From: Symsagittifera roscoffensis
Taxonomy: Eukaryota > Xenacoelomorpha > Acoela > Convolutidae
DNA length: 64,000 bases
Assembly: GCF_963678635.1 (NCBI RefSeq)
Contig: NC_087063.1
Span: 48,991,220 to 49,055,219, forward strand
Direction: 5' to 3'
Below are positions 1-9,400 of this stretch, piece after piece (the stretch's first letter is position 1; the number at the start of each line of letters is the position of its first letter). A program made the translations under genes and the position numbers. A model generated the notes under the pieces. That model saw nothing but the letters and a program-made list of their open reading frames with translations. It searched no databases and had not been told where the DNA came from.

Positions 1-310
1 CTCTTGATAAAATTGCTACCCAATCTGTTGTTTCTTCACATGTAGTAGATAACTCTATTCGAACGGTTGCACATGCTAGTATTAAAATTATGACAAAAAA
101 AATGGAACATGAGAACTAAAAGGGATCTTAGCTTTTACACTTACCTCCAAAAAATTTTCATGATTTTCGTTCATGATTCTCCTCATCAGAGAGAAAAATT
201 CCTATTTTTAATTGCTTCTCACATTCATCACTCATCTTTACTTTGGAATGAAAAAAACCGATAATGATTATGATTTAATTTTCAAAAATACAAGATAATA
301 CAAAATGAAT
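1..310 (-). pseudogene. Polinton-like ATPase gene, 5' part (second copy)
   Basis: This stretch is a diverged direct repeat of 6,001-6,287. Read on the minus strand it holds the same short leader exon as the ATPase remnant there: an ORF opening with a Met-Ser-Asp-Glu-Cys-Glu-Lys-Gln type N-terminus, followed by the same consensus splice donor (GGAG then GTAAGT). The rest of this copy would lie beyond position 1. It shows that at least two copies of the same element, or a segmental duplication of one, sit in this locus. No open frame spans the whole segment, so I treat it as a decayed partial gene. Confidence 0.6.
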
Positions 311-786
311 TATGTAATTTACAATTTTTTTTTGAAAAAATTTCGAGTCCATGTTCCGTATGCAAATGTTTTTCTTTCTGCACAGTGAAGAGTTTTTGCA
401 TGACGAAATAGGTATTTGCTACACCTCTAATCATATTCCTCATCTTTTAAAATCTATTTTTGAACTTTTGGCCATGCGTAGTCATCCAAGCTTGTTACCT
501 TTGTTTCCAAAATTTCTGACAAAGTTTTACATTTTTCATATAATTTTGCAAAATACTGTTTCAATATTTTTTCAAGCTCAGTATAATTTTCATGACTACG
601 GCTCCAATTGATTCCATGAAAATGCTTCGTACACCAAACAGACTGAGATGTAACTTTGAACTTTTTGGGCGGAACAAAGAAACATCCCACAAAATGTCCA
701 TTTTTATGAGCTCCTAACTCGTTCACGATTTTGTTTTCAATACACTCAAAATCCAAGACAACCAGACTCATCATGCTAACTGTCAT
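310..786 (-). pseudogene. Exonuclease-like protein remnant of a Polinton-like element
   Basis: A 110-codon minus-strand ORF starts at 786. Near its N-terminus it has a hydrophobic strand ending in Leu-Asp-Phe-Glu, the Asp-x-Glu pattern that opens DEDD-type 3'-5' exonucleases. A stop interrupts it at about 454. In another frame the DNA below the stop still encodes a Cys/His-rich stretch ending in a Cys-Ala-Glu-Arg-Lys motif that I associate with the same family. It lies next to the ATPase leader (1-310) and in the same orientation, as expected for a shared mobile element. The exonuclease assignment is an inference from one motif and context. The frame break shows it is not functional as it stands. 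Confidence 0.45.
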
Positions 787-1703
787 TGCTGAATTCCTTG
801 GTTAAAATGACTAACAATCAAACAATGCTCATATTGTCGAAGCAAAAATTTTAGTATATAAACAGAAGAACAATCCAGTCACGTGACCAAGAAAACAAGA
901 ACTAGGAAATCTAGGTAAAACATAACTAAAACCAGGTCACTTATGCGTAGTAGACTTCACAGATCCAGCTGCATCATGTAAAAAAGCTTGAAGTCGGAAG
1001 ATTTTTGAATTTGCAAAACAGTAATACATGCATACAGGAATTTCCGTATCCAATTAGACCCCAAAAGGAAGTTTCTGGTCCATTTCTTTCAAATTCATGT
1101 TTGGGTCAAAAACCATAACGGTACAAAGAAAATAATTTTTTCATTTTGATGAAAAGTAAAAGTTAAAAATCGGAATTTCTGATAACTTCATTCAATTTCT
1201 GAACGTTCATTTTCTACAGTGCATTCGTCAATAATGATACAAATGTTTTTGAACGTTTCGATATAAGACAAAACCGAGGGGATAAAATCAACCAGTTTAT
1301 CTTACTCCTCTTTTTCAAACTGAAATTTTTGACTGTTTCTTAAGAGTTTTTTTTCCTACGATACTCTATAAGATCTGTTTTTTAAATATCTGTACGATAA
1401 CTTAGAAAAAGTTTACGTCTTCCATAATGTGAAGTCCACTCAAATTGAAAAATTTGTGATTCTGTATCCAAATTTTGCAGTTTTGGTAAATTTCGAAATG
1501 CCAAAAAACTGTTGGTGAAAAATTCTGGGACTTTTCTTCTAAGCCGATATGAAAAAGTCCCAATTTATTATGGAGCTTTAAAACGAGGTTTCTGGAAAAA
1601 TCAACGTTCCAACTCATACTGCTCAGCTCAAAAAAATTTCAAAAAATGATTCAAGAAGATCAATATTTGAAATACATGACTATAATAACATCACTCAACA
1701 AAA
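787..1703. other. Unannotated AT-rich spacer
   Basis: I see no coding sequence here that I can support. A 71-codon minus-strand ORF at 1,402-1,617 has no recognisable features. The stretch lies between two minus-strand ORFs of the Polinton-like debris and is probably more of the same decayed element. Confidence 0.4.
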
Positions 1704-2312
1704 TTATTGAACATGACTTTTCTCAACATACATAGAACCTCTCAAGACTTGGGCGAGTTCTTTGGAATCGTTCAAAGCATAGTTGACATAGGTAACTTGC
1801 TTCAAGACTTCGTTCTCCTTTGCAGCGAAGAGTCGTATATGAATGTAGGGTGGCTTGTTCACACTGTATTTCTTGATTGTAAAACACACCTTTCTTTTCT
1901 GGTACGCTGCTATGTCATACACCGCATGACAGTTCGCAAGTTCCTGCTCCATAGTTGAATCTTTGTCACAATAGGGTTCCAATACAGGAACGAGTCCAAC
2001 GTTTTCAGCATCGTGAATAAAAATATTCCGTATTGCTGATATCTTTTCTCCTTTTTTTTCACTAAGATAGACTTGCTGGGGTTTTTGATTAGTTCCGGTT
2101 TTTTTAAGCAATTGGAAGCAAGGTTCAAAGTAAATTTTTCCGTTGTTAGCAATTTTGGGACCAAGAAAATCTCCTTTTTCTCGTTTGGTTTTTAGCAAAC
2201 TCAAATTAGTTGGGAATGGTATCTTTTGGCGAATAAATTTCTGACTTGAGATTCGGAGCCAACTGATCAGTAGTAGATATTTCAAAATAATGATATTTGT
2301 AAATATATACAA
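1704..2312 (-). CDS. Hypothetical protein, probably element-encoded
   Basis: An uninterrupted 202-codon ORF, among the longest in the first 10 kb. The first 20 or so residues are hydrophobic, so the true start may be an internal Met or a splice acceptor. The body has a regular mix of charged and beta-branched residues (for example a Pro-Val-Leu-Glu-Pro-Tyr-Cys stretch near the middle) and does not look like chance translation. I do not recognise the family. It shares orientation with the exonuclease-like, ATPase and integrase remnants on either side, so I infer that it belongs to the same Polinton-like element. A structural (capsid-type) protein is possible, but nothing in the sequence proves it. 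Confidence 0.35.
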   Translation of the reverse strand: MYIFTNIIILKYLLLISWLRISSQKFIRQKIPFPTNLSLLKTKREKGDFLGPKIANNGKIYFEPCFQLLKKTGTNQKPQQVYLSEKKGEKISAIRNIFIHDAENVGLVPVLEPYCDKDSTMEQELANCHAVYDIAAYQKRKVCFTIKKYSVNKPPYIHIRLFAAKENEVLKQVTYVNYALNDSKELAQVLRGSMYVEKSHVQ

Positions 2313-3890
2313 ATTGGGAAATGTAGATGACTCACTGTATTTTCCAAATAAGGTTTTATTACTTTAAATGGAATAGTGAGTGGGCGTGAAACCATTATGG
2401 ATAATGCGTAGTTGCTAGAACTACTACTTAAACACGTCAATGTAGTTACAAATCTTTTAAACAAATAATCGTTGATGGCATCTGCTATGTGTCAATTATA
2501 ACCCACTTTTTAATCAGATTACAATGCAAAATCTTTTTTTATCTCTGTCTCAGAAAACTTTTAAGAAAAATTCATTGCCACCACGCAAGACTACTGTGTA
2601 TCTAAACATTCATCATTCTGCCCTGTGGAAAATTGCAAGTTTCACTTAGTGTTAATTGGATCATCACTCGATCATGTTTTGCAAAGATTAGATAAAAATT
2701 ATTTCCATTACCAAATTGTTGACTGTATTTATACTTTATACAAATACAAAAAATTTTCCAATATTATTTCATCAAGAGATGAAGTTTTCAATCAATTGAA
2801 ACGTGTGGTCGAACACAACTGGAAATGCAGAATACCGTGAAAATTACCCAGTGTTGCAAAGATTTGGTTGGTGCGAAAAACATTCAAAAAATATCATCTC
2901 AGTTCTGCTCAGAAGCCTGCGTCTTGGATCAGCTTTTTTGGAAGGGATTCGAAAAGTTCAAACATCCAAGTATGAGTCTAATTTGTTGAAAATTTTTAAT
3001 TTTTTATTGATGATTATGGTTCTGTAAATAGTGAGCGTGTCATTGAAGATTTGATAATTGAAGATTTGCTTATAAAAGTCTTGTCAAAACTAATTTTAAT
3101 TCAAGTTTTTCCAACGAAAAAATTTCTAGTTTTTAACACGTGTAGTACTTCAGTCTTTTTCTCAATATGTAATTTTTGATTTGATTATTTCAACAAATTT
3201 GCAAAATTTTAACTAAATTTTTTTACAAGATGCAAAAAATTTCATAAGCAATTTGTGTAAGTACAAAAAATAACTTCTATCTTCTTATGCAAACGCGAAA
3301 AACGCAAAATTTTATAGTAAAAAAATTGTTAAATTTTTGCTAAAATGTTTTCATCATTGATGGCTTTGAGTGCTATTCCTTATCTTATTATGTTGTTTTT
3401 CTAATGTTTCTGATCAACAATTATGCAAAATATGGATTTTTTTATGATCAAAATTTAAACAAAGAATTTCATAAGTTTTAATTTTCAACAATGCAAGAAA
3501 ATCTTGTTACAGTTTTCTTGGAAGTGCGAAAACACCCAATGAAAATTTTCTAAATTTGAGAAATTTATTTGTTTTTTTTAGCAAGTGGGGAAAAATTTTA
3601 GGAAAATTTTTGCAGGGTGAAAAAATTATTGTAAAGTTTTTAACACTTGTGCAAAAATTGTAATGTTTTTTATCTTGTGTGCGAAAATGATGTGAAATTT
3701 TTCACAACTTTTGAAATTGATTTAATTTTTTTATCTTCTTTGCAAAGAAAATTTGTAAACTTGTTTACCAATTGCAAATTCAGTTTGATTTTTAAAAAAG
3801 TTTGACTTTATCTCTTTGTTCCTATCTCTTTAATATAAAACTAATAGATGCAAGCAAAATAAATAACAAAACACAAGACGTCAACCAAAT
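2313..3890. other. AT-rich region with short ORFs of unclear nature
   Basis: Two overlapping plus-strand ORFs (2,625-2,840 and 2,803-3,027) could be one decayed reading frame with a shift near 2,820. Their product has Trp, Cys and Leu-rich helices but no family I recognise. The remainder (3,030-3,890) is very AT-rich and noncoding in appearance. Confidence 0.3.
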
Positions 3891-3899
3891 TATTTACAA

Positions 3900-4700
3900 A
3901 TCAAAGAGCTGTCGAGCAGCTGAGTACTCAAGATTTCGAAAGTTCTCAATGGAGCGCAAAGCTGGTCTTGCCTCCATCGCCGGTGGTTGTCTTGGTTGTT
4001 CGCTGACTGGGGTCTTTGGCTCAGAGAACCCCTCATCCTCTTCGATGATAATTGGGTTCTCCACAGATCCCTCTTCTCGAGAAAGAGGAAATTGTCGAAT
4101 GGTTGAGCCCCATATCTAGAATCAGCAGTTTTGGGATAGTTCAATGGCTTTCTCTTCCAATGCAGCTTTTGTTTCACTCATTGTCGAGTAAACTTTATTG
4201 TCTTTTTCCTTGCAAAATTTTTTAAAAATCCCCCATAATCTGTTCCTTTATCAACTCAAATTTTTTCAGGAATATGTTTTTGAGAAAAAATTTTTTTTGA
4301 AGGAATGCAAATTGTCCTTGACATTTTTTGTTTTCATTGCTTGAACTCTGACAAATCGTGAAAAAAACATCAACAGCAACCAATAAATATTTGACTCCAT
4401 TGTTTTTTTTTCGCTAGTTTGTCCACAAAAACCATGTCTATGCACCAAATAGCTTGAATTTGTCTTAAAAAAGCTTGAAGTCTTCTTGACGTCTGATTGG
4501 AGATCCAAACTTTGAATACGATGTCTTGGTTTGTAAAAATTGTTCTACTTACTTTTCTGACAAACCGTTTGCTTTACATAAGTTTCGCACAGAACCGTAC
4601 GCAAATCTGTTCAGACTTACTTTTTCAGATTTTGAAAGGGATCCAAGTTCCTCTGTCTTTCGCTTTGGCATTCTTGTTGAAAACAAATTTCGGTGGAATT
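3900..4700 (-). pseudogene. Polinton/Maverick-type integrase (rve) remnant
   Basis: On the minus strand, frames at about 4,690-4,520 give a short Lys/Arg-rich N-terminal segment beginning Met-Pro-Lys-Arg-Lys and ending at a GTAAGT donor. From about 4,480 to 4,310 they give a retroviral-type integrase core: a Trp-Cys-Ile-Asp strand with the first catalytic Asp, Asn-Gly-Val-Lys-Tyr-Leu-Leu, then Val-Asp-Val-Phe-Ser-Arg-Phe. Below that, about 4,260-4,150, come a Gly-Thr-Asp-Tyr-Gly-Gly motif (second catalytic Asp) and a Ser-Thr-Met-Ser-Glu-Thr-Lys stretch where the third acidic residue is expected. At least two frameshifts and several stops separate these parts. The layout matches integrases of Maverick/Polinton elements. 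The downstream frame at 4,110-3,900 (Pro/Glu-rich) may be its C-terminal tail or a separate ORF. Confidence 0.6.
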
Positions 4701-4801
4701 TGAGTTGCTTCTAAAATGGTAAAATAAATATCTGGAAAGCCGGTTTTTTCTACTTTAGTGCACACACAAAGTCTACAAAAGATAATTTTTGTCTCATTTA
4801 T

Positions 4802-5053
4802 CTAATATGATATTTCCTGACTTATTTCAATTCTAGGATAAATCAAAACTATTTCAATAAGATGCTTATTGTTACTCGTTTTCAACCTCGCATTTACAGC
4901 ACTGTAGAAAGAAACAAAATTTTTTGGTACAATCTCCCCTTTTTCTTGCTTTATTTCCAATTTTCGTTTTTTTGGAAGCGCACTTTGTGATTGATAAACT
5001 GATTTAAAAATTAGAGCAAATTGATTCATACTATGACAATCTTTTAACGACAA
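4802..5053 (-). CDS. Small hypothetical ORF between ATPase and integrase remnants
   Basis: An 83-codon ORF with a basic middle (Pro-Lys-Lys-Arg-Lys) and two hydrophobic strands near the C-terminus. I recognise no family. It lies in the gap between the ATPase and integrase remnants and has their orientation, so it may be a fragment of the same element. Chance cannot be excluded. Confidence 0.2.
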   Translation of the reverse strand: MSLKDCHSMNQFALIFKSVYQSQSALPKKRKLEIKQEKGEIVPKNFVSFYSAVNARLKTSNNKHLIEIVLIYPRIEISQEISY

Positions 5054-5199
5054 AAGGAGTAATAAGAGATATTAATTGTAAGTTTTTTGGCGAGCTTAAA
5101 ATAGTTTTTTTTTTGCAGTGATGTTCTTTTTTGTGTAAGTTCTGATATTTCTCTTCGATATACGTCTACTTTTAAGAGATCTTGTAGCTCGCCTGGTAG

Positions 5200-6224
5200 C
5201 TAATTTACAGACATTCGCTGAGGAACTGAACTAAACTTTTTGGACAATGGAGGATGAATTGTTTTTGAAGTTTTTGGGAAATTGTTTGAAATATTGGGAG
5301 TATAGAGACGTATTTTATGCTCATCGCCCGAAAACTTTGTTTCTGTTCCTGCTGGTAAATAAAATTTTGATGGAACTGAACCGCTGTTTATGCAATATCT
5401 TAGCGAATCAATTGTTTTTGGAATTTAATCAATGAGTAAATGACCATAAGGAAAAGATGTTGCACCTTGATACCACTCTTTCAAATGTGATCCTATACCT
5501 AGTTCTTTACTTAAAATATTGATGTGTAAAACATCTCTCGGTGATTTGAACAAGACTATATGTGTATTTTGTAACTCGACATCTCTTCCCAATTGTCTTT
5601 GATGAAACAAGTTATTCCTAATATTAATTGTATTGGGTCCCCTGTGTCTTCCAGCAGAAGCAATTTTCACAAACTGCTTAGAAATTGAAATTTCTTCACA
5701 ATATTCGTCAAATAATAACAGGTTTTTTGTTCCATAATTTCGAAGGTTTTCAATCAGTTCAAAGTCAACTCCTTGGAAAAAAATAAGTTTTTTTTGCCTT
5801 TGTCCATAAAGAGGTTGATAATGTTGCTGGAAATGAAAAACTTTATCAAATTTTGGTTGAAATGTACCAATTTTTAACCAATCGAAAATAAGATGCGATT
5901 TTCTAGATCCACTCGGTCCAACTAGCGAAATAAAAACTCGCTCTTCGGTAGCAGTTATTTTACTCATAGCTTTGGAAAAGGTAAAATATAACCAACTGCA
6001 CTTGATAAAATTGCTACCCAATCTGTTGTTTATCACATGTAGATAACATTATTCGAACGGTTGCACATGCTATTATTAAAACTAAGACAAAAAAATTGGA
6101 ACACAAGAACTAAAAGAGATCTATCACACTTACCTCCAAAAAACTTCCATGATTTTCGCTCATGATTCTCTTCATCAAAGAGAAAATTTCCTAAATTTAA
6201 TTGCTTCTCACAATCATCACCCAT
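5200..6224 (-). pseudogene. A32/FtsK-HerA-like packaging ATPase of a Polinton-like element, inactivated
   Basis: The gene appears to have two exons: a short leader from the Met at 6,224 to a GTAAGT donor at 6,134, and a main exon from an acceptor near 5,969. The main exon has a P-loop region followed by a Lys-Phe-Asp-Lys-Val strand, a Walker B-like segment ending Leu-Phe-Asp-Glu-Tyr-Cys-Glu-Glu, an Ala-Gly-Arg-His-Arg-Gly sensor region, and the Phe-Lys-Ser-Pro-Arg-Asp motif typical of the Polinton/adinto-like packaging ATPases I know. In the Walker A box the Gly before Lys-Ser is Arg. A TAA at 5,425-5,427 falls in the middle of the conserved C-terminal region; the same frame stays open and family-like below it (Ser-Lys-Phe-Tyr-Leu-Pro) to about 5,230. 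One missense in the P-loop plus one nonsense codon makes this a recent but probably dead copy. Confidence 0.7.
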
Positions 6225-6287
6225 CTCAATTTTGGAATGAAAAAACTGATAATGAATAATATTTAATTTTCAAAGACACAAGATAGT
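6001..6287. repeat. Direct repeat of 1-310
   Basis: Collinear with the first 300 bases of the window at high identity, with small gaps. It contains the ATPase leader exon and intron. Homology runs up to about 6,287, only some 14 bases from the splice donor of anoctamin exon 11 at 6,300. Confidence 0.8.
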
Positions 6288-6300
6288 CAATGAAGTTAAC

Positions 6301-6413
6301 CTGTATGCCAGGTTCATTCGGGTCCTCTTCCAGAACTCGAGAAAGAACACAGACCAGAATGAGATGAAGGCGCCGAAGAAAATGGTGGCCGGGTTGTCGA
6401 ACAAATGTGCGAC
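6301..6413 (-). CDS. Anoctamin exon 11 (second membrane segment)
   Basis: Acceptor TTGTTTTCAG at 6,414; donor ATACAG/GTTAAC at 6,301. It is 37 codons plus two bases, starting Val-Ala-His-Leu-Phe-Asp-Asn-Pro-Ala-Thr and ending Phe-Leu-Glu-Phe-Trp-Lys-Arg, both strongly conserved. The donor is weak (GTTAAC) and Polinton-like sequence begins about 14 bases further on. I find no following exon in 1-6,290, so it probably lies outside the window. Confidence 0.92.
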
Positions 6414-9400
6414 CTGAAAACAAAACAGCCACTGAGCTTTCTCCAAACTAAGAAATTTTTTTTGAACCTTGCAATGAGTATTTTCATTATAGGTATTTAG
6501 ATTGGTTAATCCAAAGATGTTTCGCAGTTATGAATGAACTCATTAATTTTCGAAGCGTAAGCAGGGCTTTGGATTTCCGCGAAGTATTTTAGTTGCACAA
6601 TTATCACAATTTATAAACCATCTCGTTTAGCATTTCCCTTAAAAACATTCAGCAAAATTTTTGGCCGCGATGACTTTTTTAATTCAACAATTTTTTTTAG
6701 CTCTGCCGAAATTTTTTTTTCGAGAATTTTCTGAACGTTTTTGACTTGCGGACGTCACCTTCCGTATTAATGTGTTTTGACGCAAAAGACGCCTTCAAAA
6801 GAATTAGTCTTGATTGATTAAAAAAAAGATTTTGTAAATTAGAGCCAAAGAGACCAGAATTCAGTGGTAGAAAATCATTCAATATGCAGATATGTCTATG
6901 TGTTTATTGATAGGACGGCTGTGCCAAGAGCAACAAGCTTTTGTCAAATCGTGGTGCTACATACAACTCAGCAATTCGGCTGGGTGTTTCAGGGAAATTT
7001 TCAAAAATTAAAGTAGATTATTGCAACGGGTTTGAACTATGGCCCCGGGCTGAGATGTTCTACTCATGAATCGAACCACACGGTCGAGCCGAGTCCGATT
7101 TTCGTCGCAAATTCAGACGGTCGAACGAACACTATAGTCGAACAAAATCGAATCATGAGTCGAAAACGGTCGAATCATGAGTGCCAGGGTTGAATCATGA
7201 GTCAAACAGGGTCGAATCATGAGTCGAGCAGGGTCGAATCATGAGTCGAACAGGGTCGTATCATGAGTCGAACACGGTCGAATCATGGGTCGAATAGGGT
7301 CGAATCATAGTCGAATCATGAGTCGAACAGGTTCGAATCATGAGTCGAACAGGGTGGAATCATGGGTCGAACCGGGTCAAATCCTGAGTCGAACAGGGTT
7401 GATAGAGTCCAAGAGGGTCGTATCATGAATCGAACAAGGTCGAATCATGAGTCAAACACGGTCAAATCATGAGTCGCACAAATTCGCAACATGGGTCGCA
7501 CGGAGTCGCAACATAGCTGATTTGGGTCGAGGAAACTCGCAACATGAGTCGCGCAAAGCTTAAGTAATGGAAGTGTTGTCGAATTTTTTGCTTGCATAAG
7601 CGTTATACGGATGCAGATTGCAAAACCATCCAGCATATATGTACTTTTAATGAGCGGTTAGCTAGATCAACACATTTGCTGATCAAATACAGGACCACCA
7701 CGATAAGACCTACACATGGTCCCAACGTTAAATATAAGCAATCTTTTTTAGGGCAACATTATTTTCGTTACCACAAAAACTGAAAGCTAGAAACTATTCA
7801 AATCAAACATAAACCAGAAAATTTAAATGGATATTAACAAAAATGACGATAACTAAATGAAACACACTTACTTCAAAGATAAAATTATAAATAAATTTTG
7901 GTACCATAAGCACGAATCGACAGTTTCCAAAAAAAAATCAAAATTATCAAAAAAAACATTGGAAAAGGCGCAGCACACTCTTCGCCTGTGAGATATAAGG
8001 TAAATTATCCTAGTTCGGTTAGGGTTAATTTTACCCTAATAGATTGTTAAGGTAAAATTACGGTAATATTAAGGTACATTTTACCTTAATTTTGTACCTT
8101 AACTCACATAGGGTAATTTTACCTCAATATTTTTTCGAGCGTAGTCGAAACATAGACAGCTTTGGTAGTGTCGGTCGAAACATAAATTGCAAACCTCGAC
8201 CCGGGAAGTCGCAACATATCTGTTTTGGGTCCCGCAAAGTCGCACAAAAGTTTCCGCCGCACAAAGTCGCAACATACCCATTTTTAGTCGCAATGTTCGC
8301 AACATACCTTTTTTGAGTCCCAAAAAATCTTTCAATATCTGTTTTGGGTCGCTCAAAGTCGCGCAATTAAATTGTTCGCACCAAATCGCAACCTATCCAC
8401 ATTGAGTCGCAATGGTCGCAACATACCTTTTTGGGTTGCACAAAGTCGCAACATATCTGTTTTGGGTTGCGCAAAGCCGCGCAAATATTTCGGTCGCACA
8501 AAGTCGCAACATACCTTTTTTGAGTCGCAATGGTCGCAACATACCCAATTTGAGTAGCAATGTTTGCATGATACACATTTTGAGTCGCAATTGTTGCAAC
8601 ATAAGTCCGCGACCTCGATCCGGGTTGCCACTAAAAATTAAATTGATCAAGTGCTTTAATAAATAGCATATGATAATTTAATTCAATTGGAGAGTAATCT
8701 TTGGCACCGCACGAGCAAAACTTATTCACGGTAAAAGCGAAAAATTTCCGATAAAGAAGAAGAAAGTCGAACTATGTTCGGTAAAATCGAACAATGTCCG
8801 GTAAAGTCGAAAAAAATGTAGCAAAGTCAAACAAAGTAAAAAAAAATGTGCCATAAAGTCGAAAAAAGTTGAAAACGGACATCGTTCGACCGTTTCGGTC
8901 GAATCATGAGTCGATCACATCAGCCCGGGGTGCTAGAAATTGTGCGATGCGTGGGCAGGGTAGCATGTAAACACCAGATATACCAAACACCCGAAAAGCC
9001 AAAAGTGTTGTCAAAATAAAGCTTTACTAGGGCAACATCTGAGATTTTTCAAAAGTAGAACAAAAATCATTCTTTTGTCAATAAAAGACAGATGGAGAAC
9101 AGACAAATTTTGAGCATGTCTTTATTTTAAATGACCGTTCTATTCGAGTGCTTTGATTATGTTGGTAGTAAAGTATCCAATTCCGTATTTCAGTATCTTT
9201 TTTCGTTTCTATGAGTCGATGAGCGTATTTCAGACTCTTATGAAGGTCGCGATGATTTTTTTCAGGAATTTTTCAAATTGTTCAGGCTCAATGTTTCGCG
9301 TTTTGACTTTTGATTTCTTTTTAAGTTCAGTTCAATTCCTTTTTTAAAAGGAAGGGAAACTCCAATTTTGAACAGCGAAAGTGTGAAGGTCACGAAAAAT

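Larger units (their letters stand above)
7043..8930. mobile_element. TIR element D carrying satellite arrays (CCCGGGCTGA ends)
   Basis: The left end reads CCCCGGGCTGAGATG and continues CTCATGAATCGAACC. The right end, reverse-complemented, reads CCCCGGGCTGATGTG then CTCATGATTCGACC. These imperfect inverted ends of about 40 bases enclose three tandem-repeat domains and a small AT-rich palindromic insert. There is no transposase-like ORF: the reading frames inside are translations of the repeats. I see no convincing target-site duplication. The ends resemble those of elements A-C (CCCGGGTTGAC). It lies in the anoctamin intron between exons 10 and 11. Confidence 0.6.

Noticed and set aside
351-611. 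86-codon plus-strand ORF
   Set aside because: Antisense to the exonuclease-like remnant.
7064-7560. CRISPR-like array
   Set aside because: Units are contiguous and degenerate with no unique spacers; the genome is clearly eukaryotic.
8092-8666. Six overlapping ORFs of 60-92 codons on both strands
   Set aside because: They are translations of tandem repeats with multiples-of-three periods; composition is repetitive in every frame.
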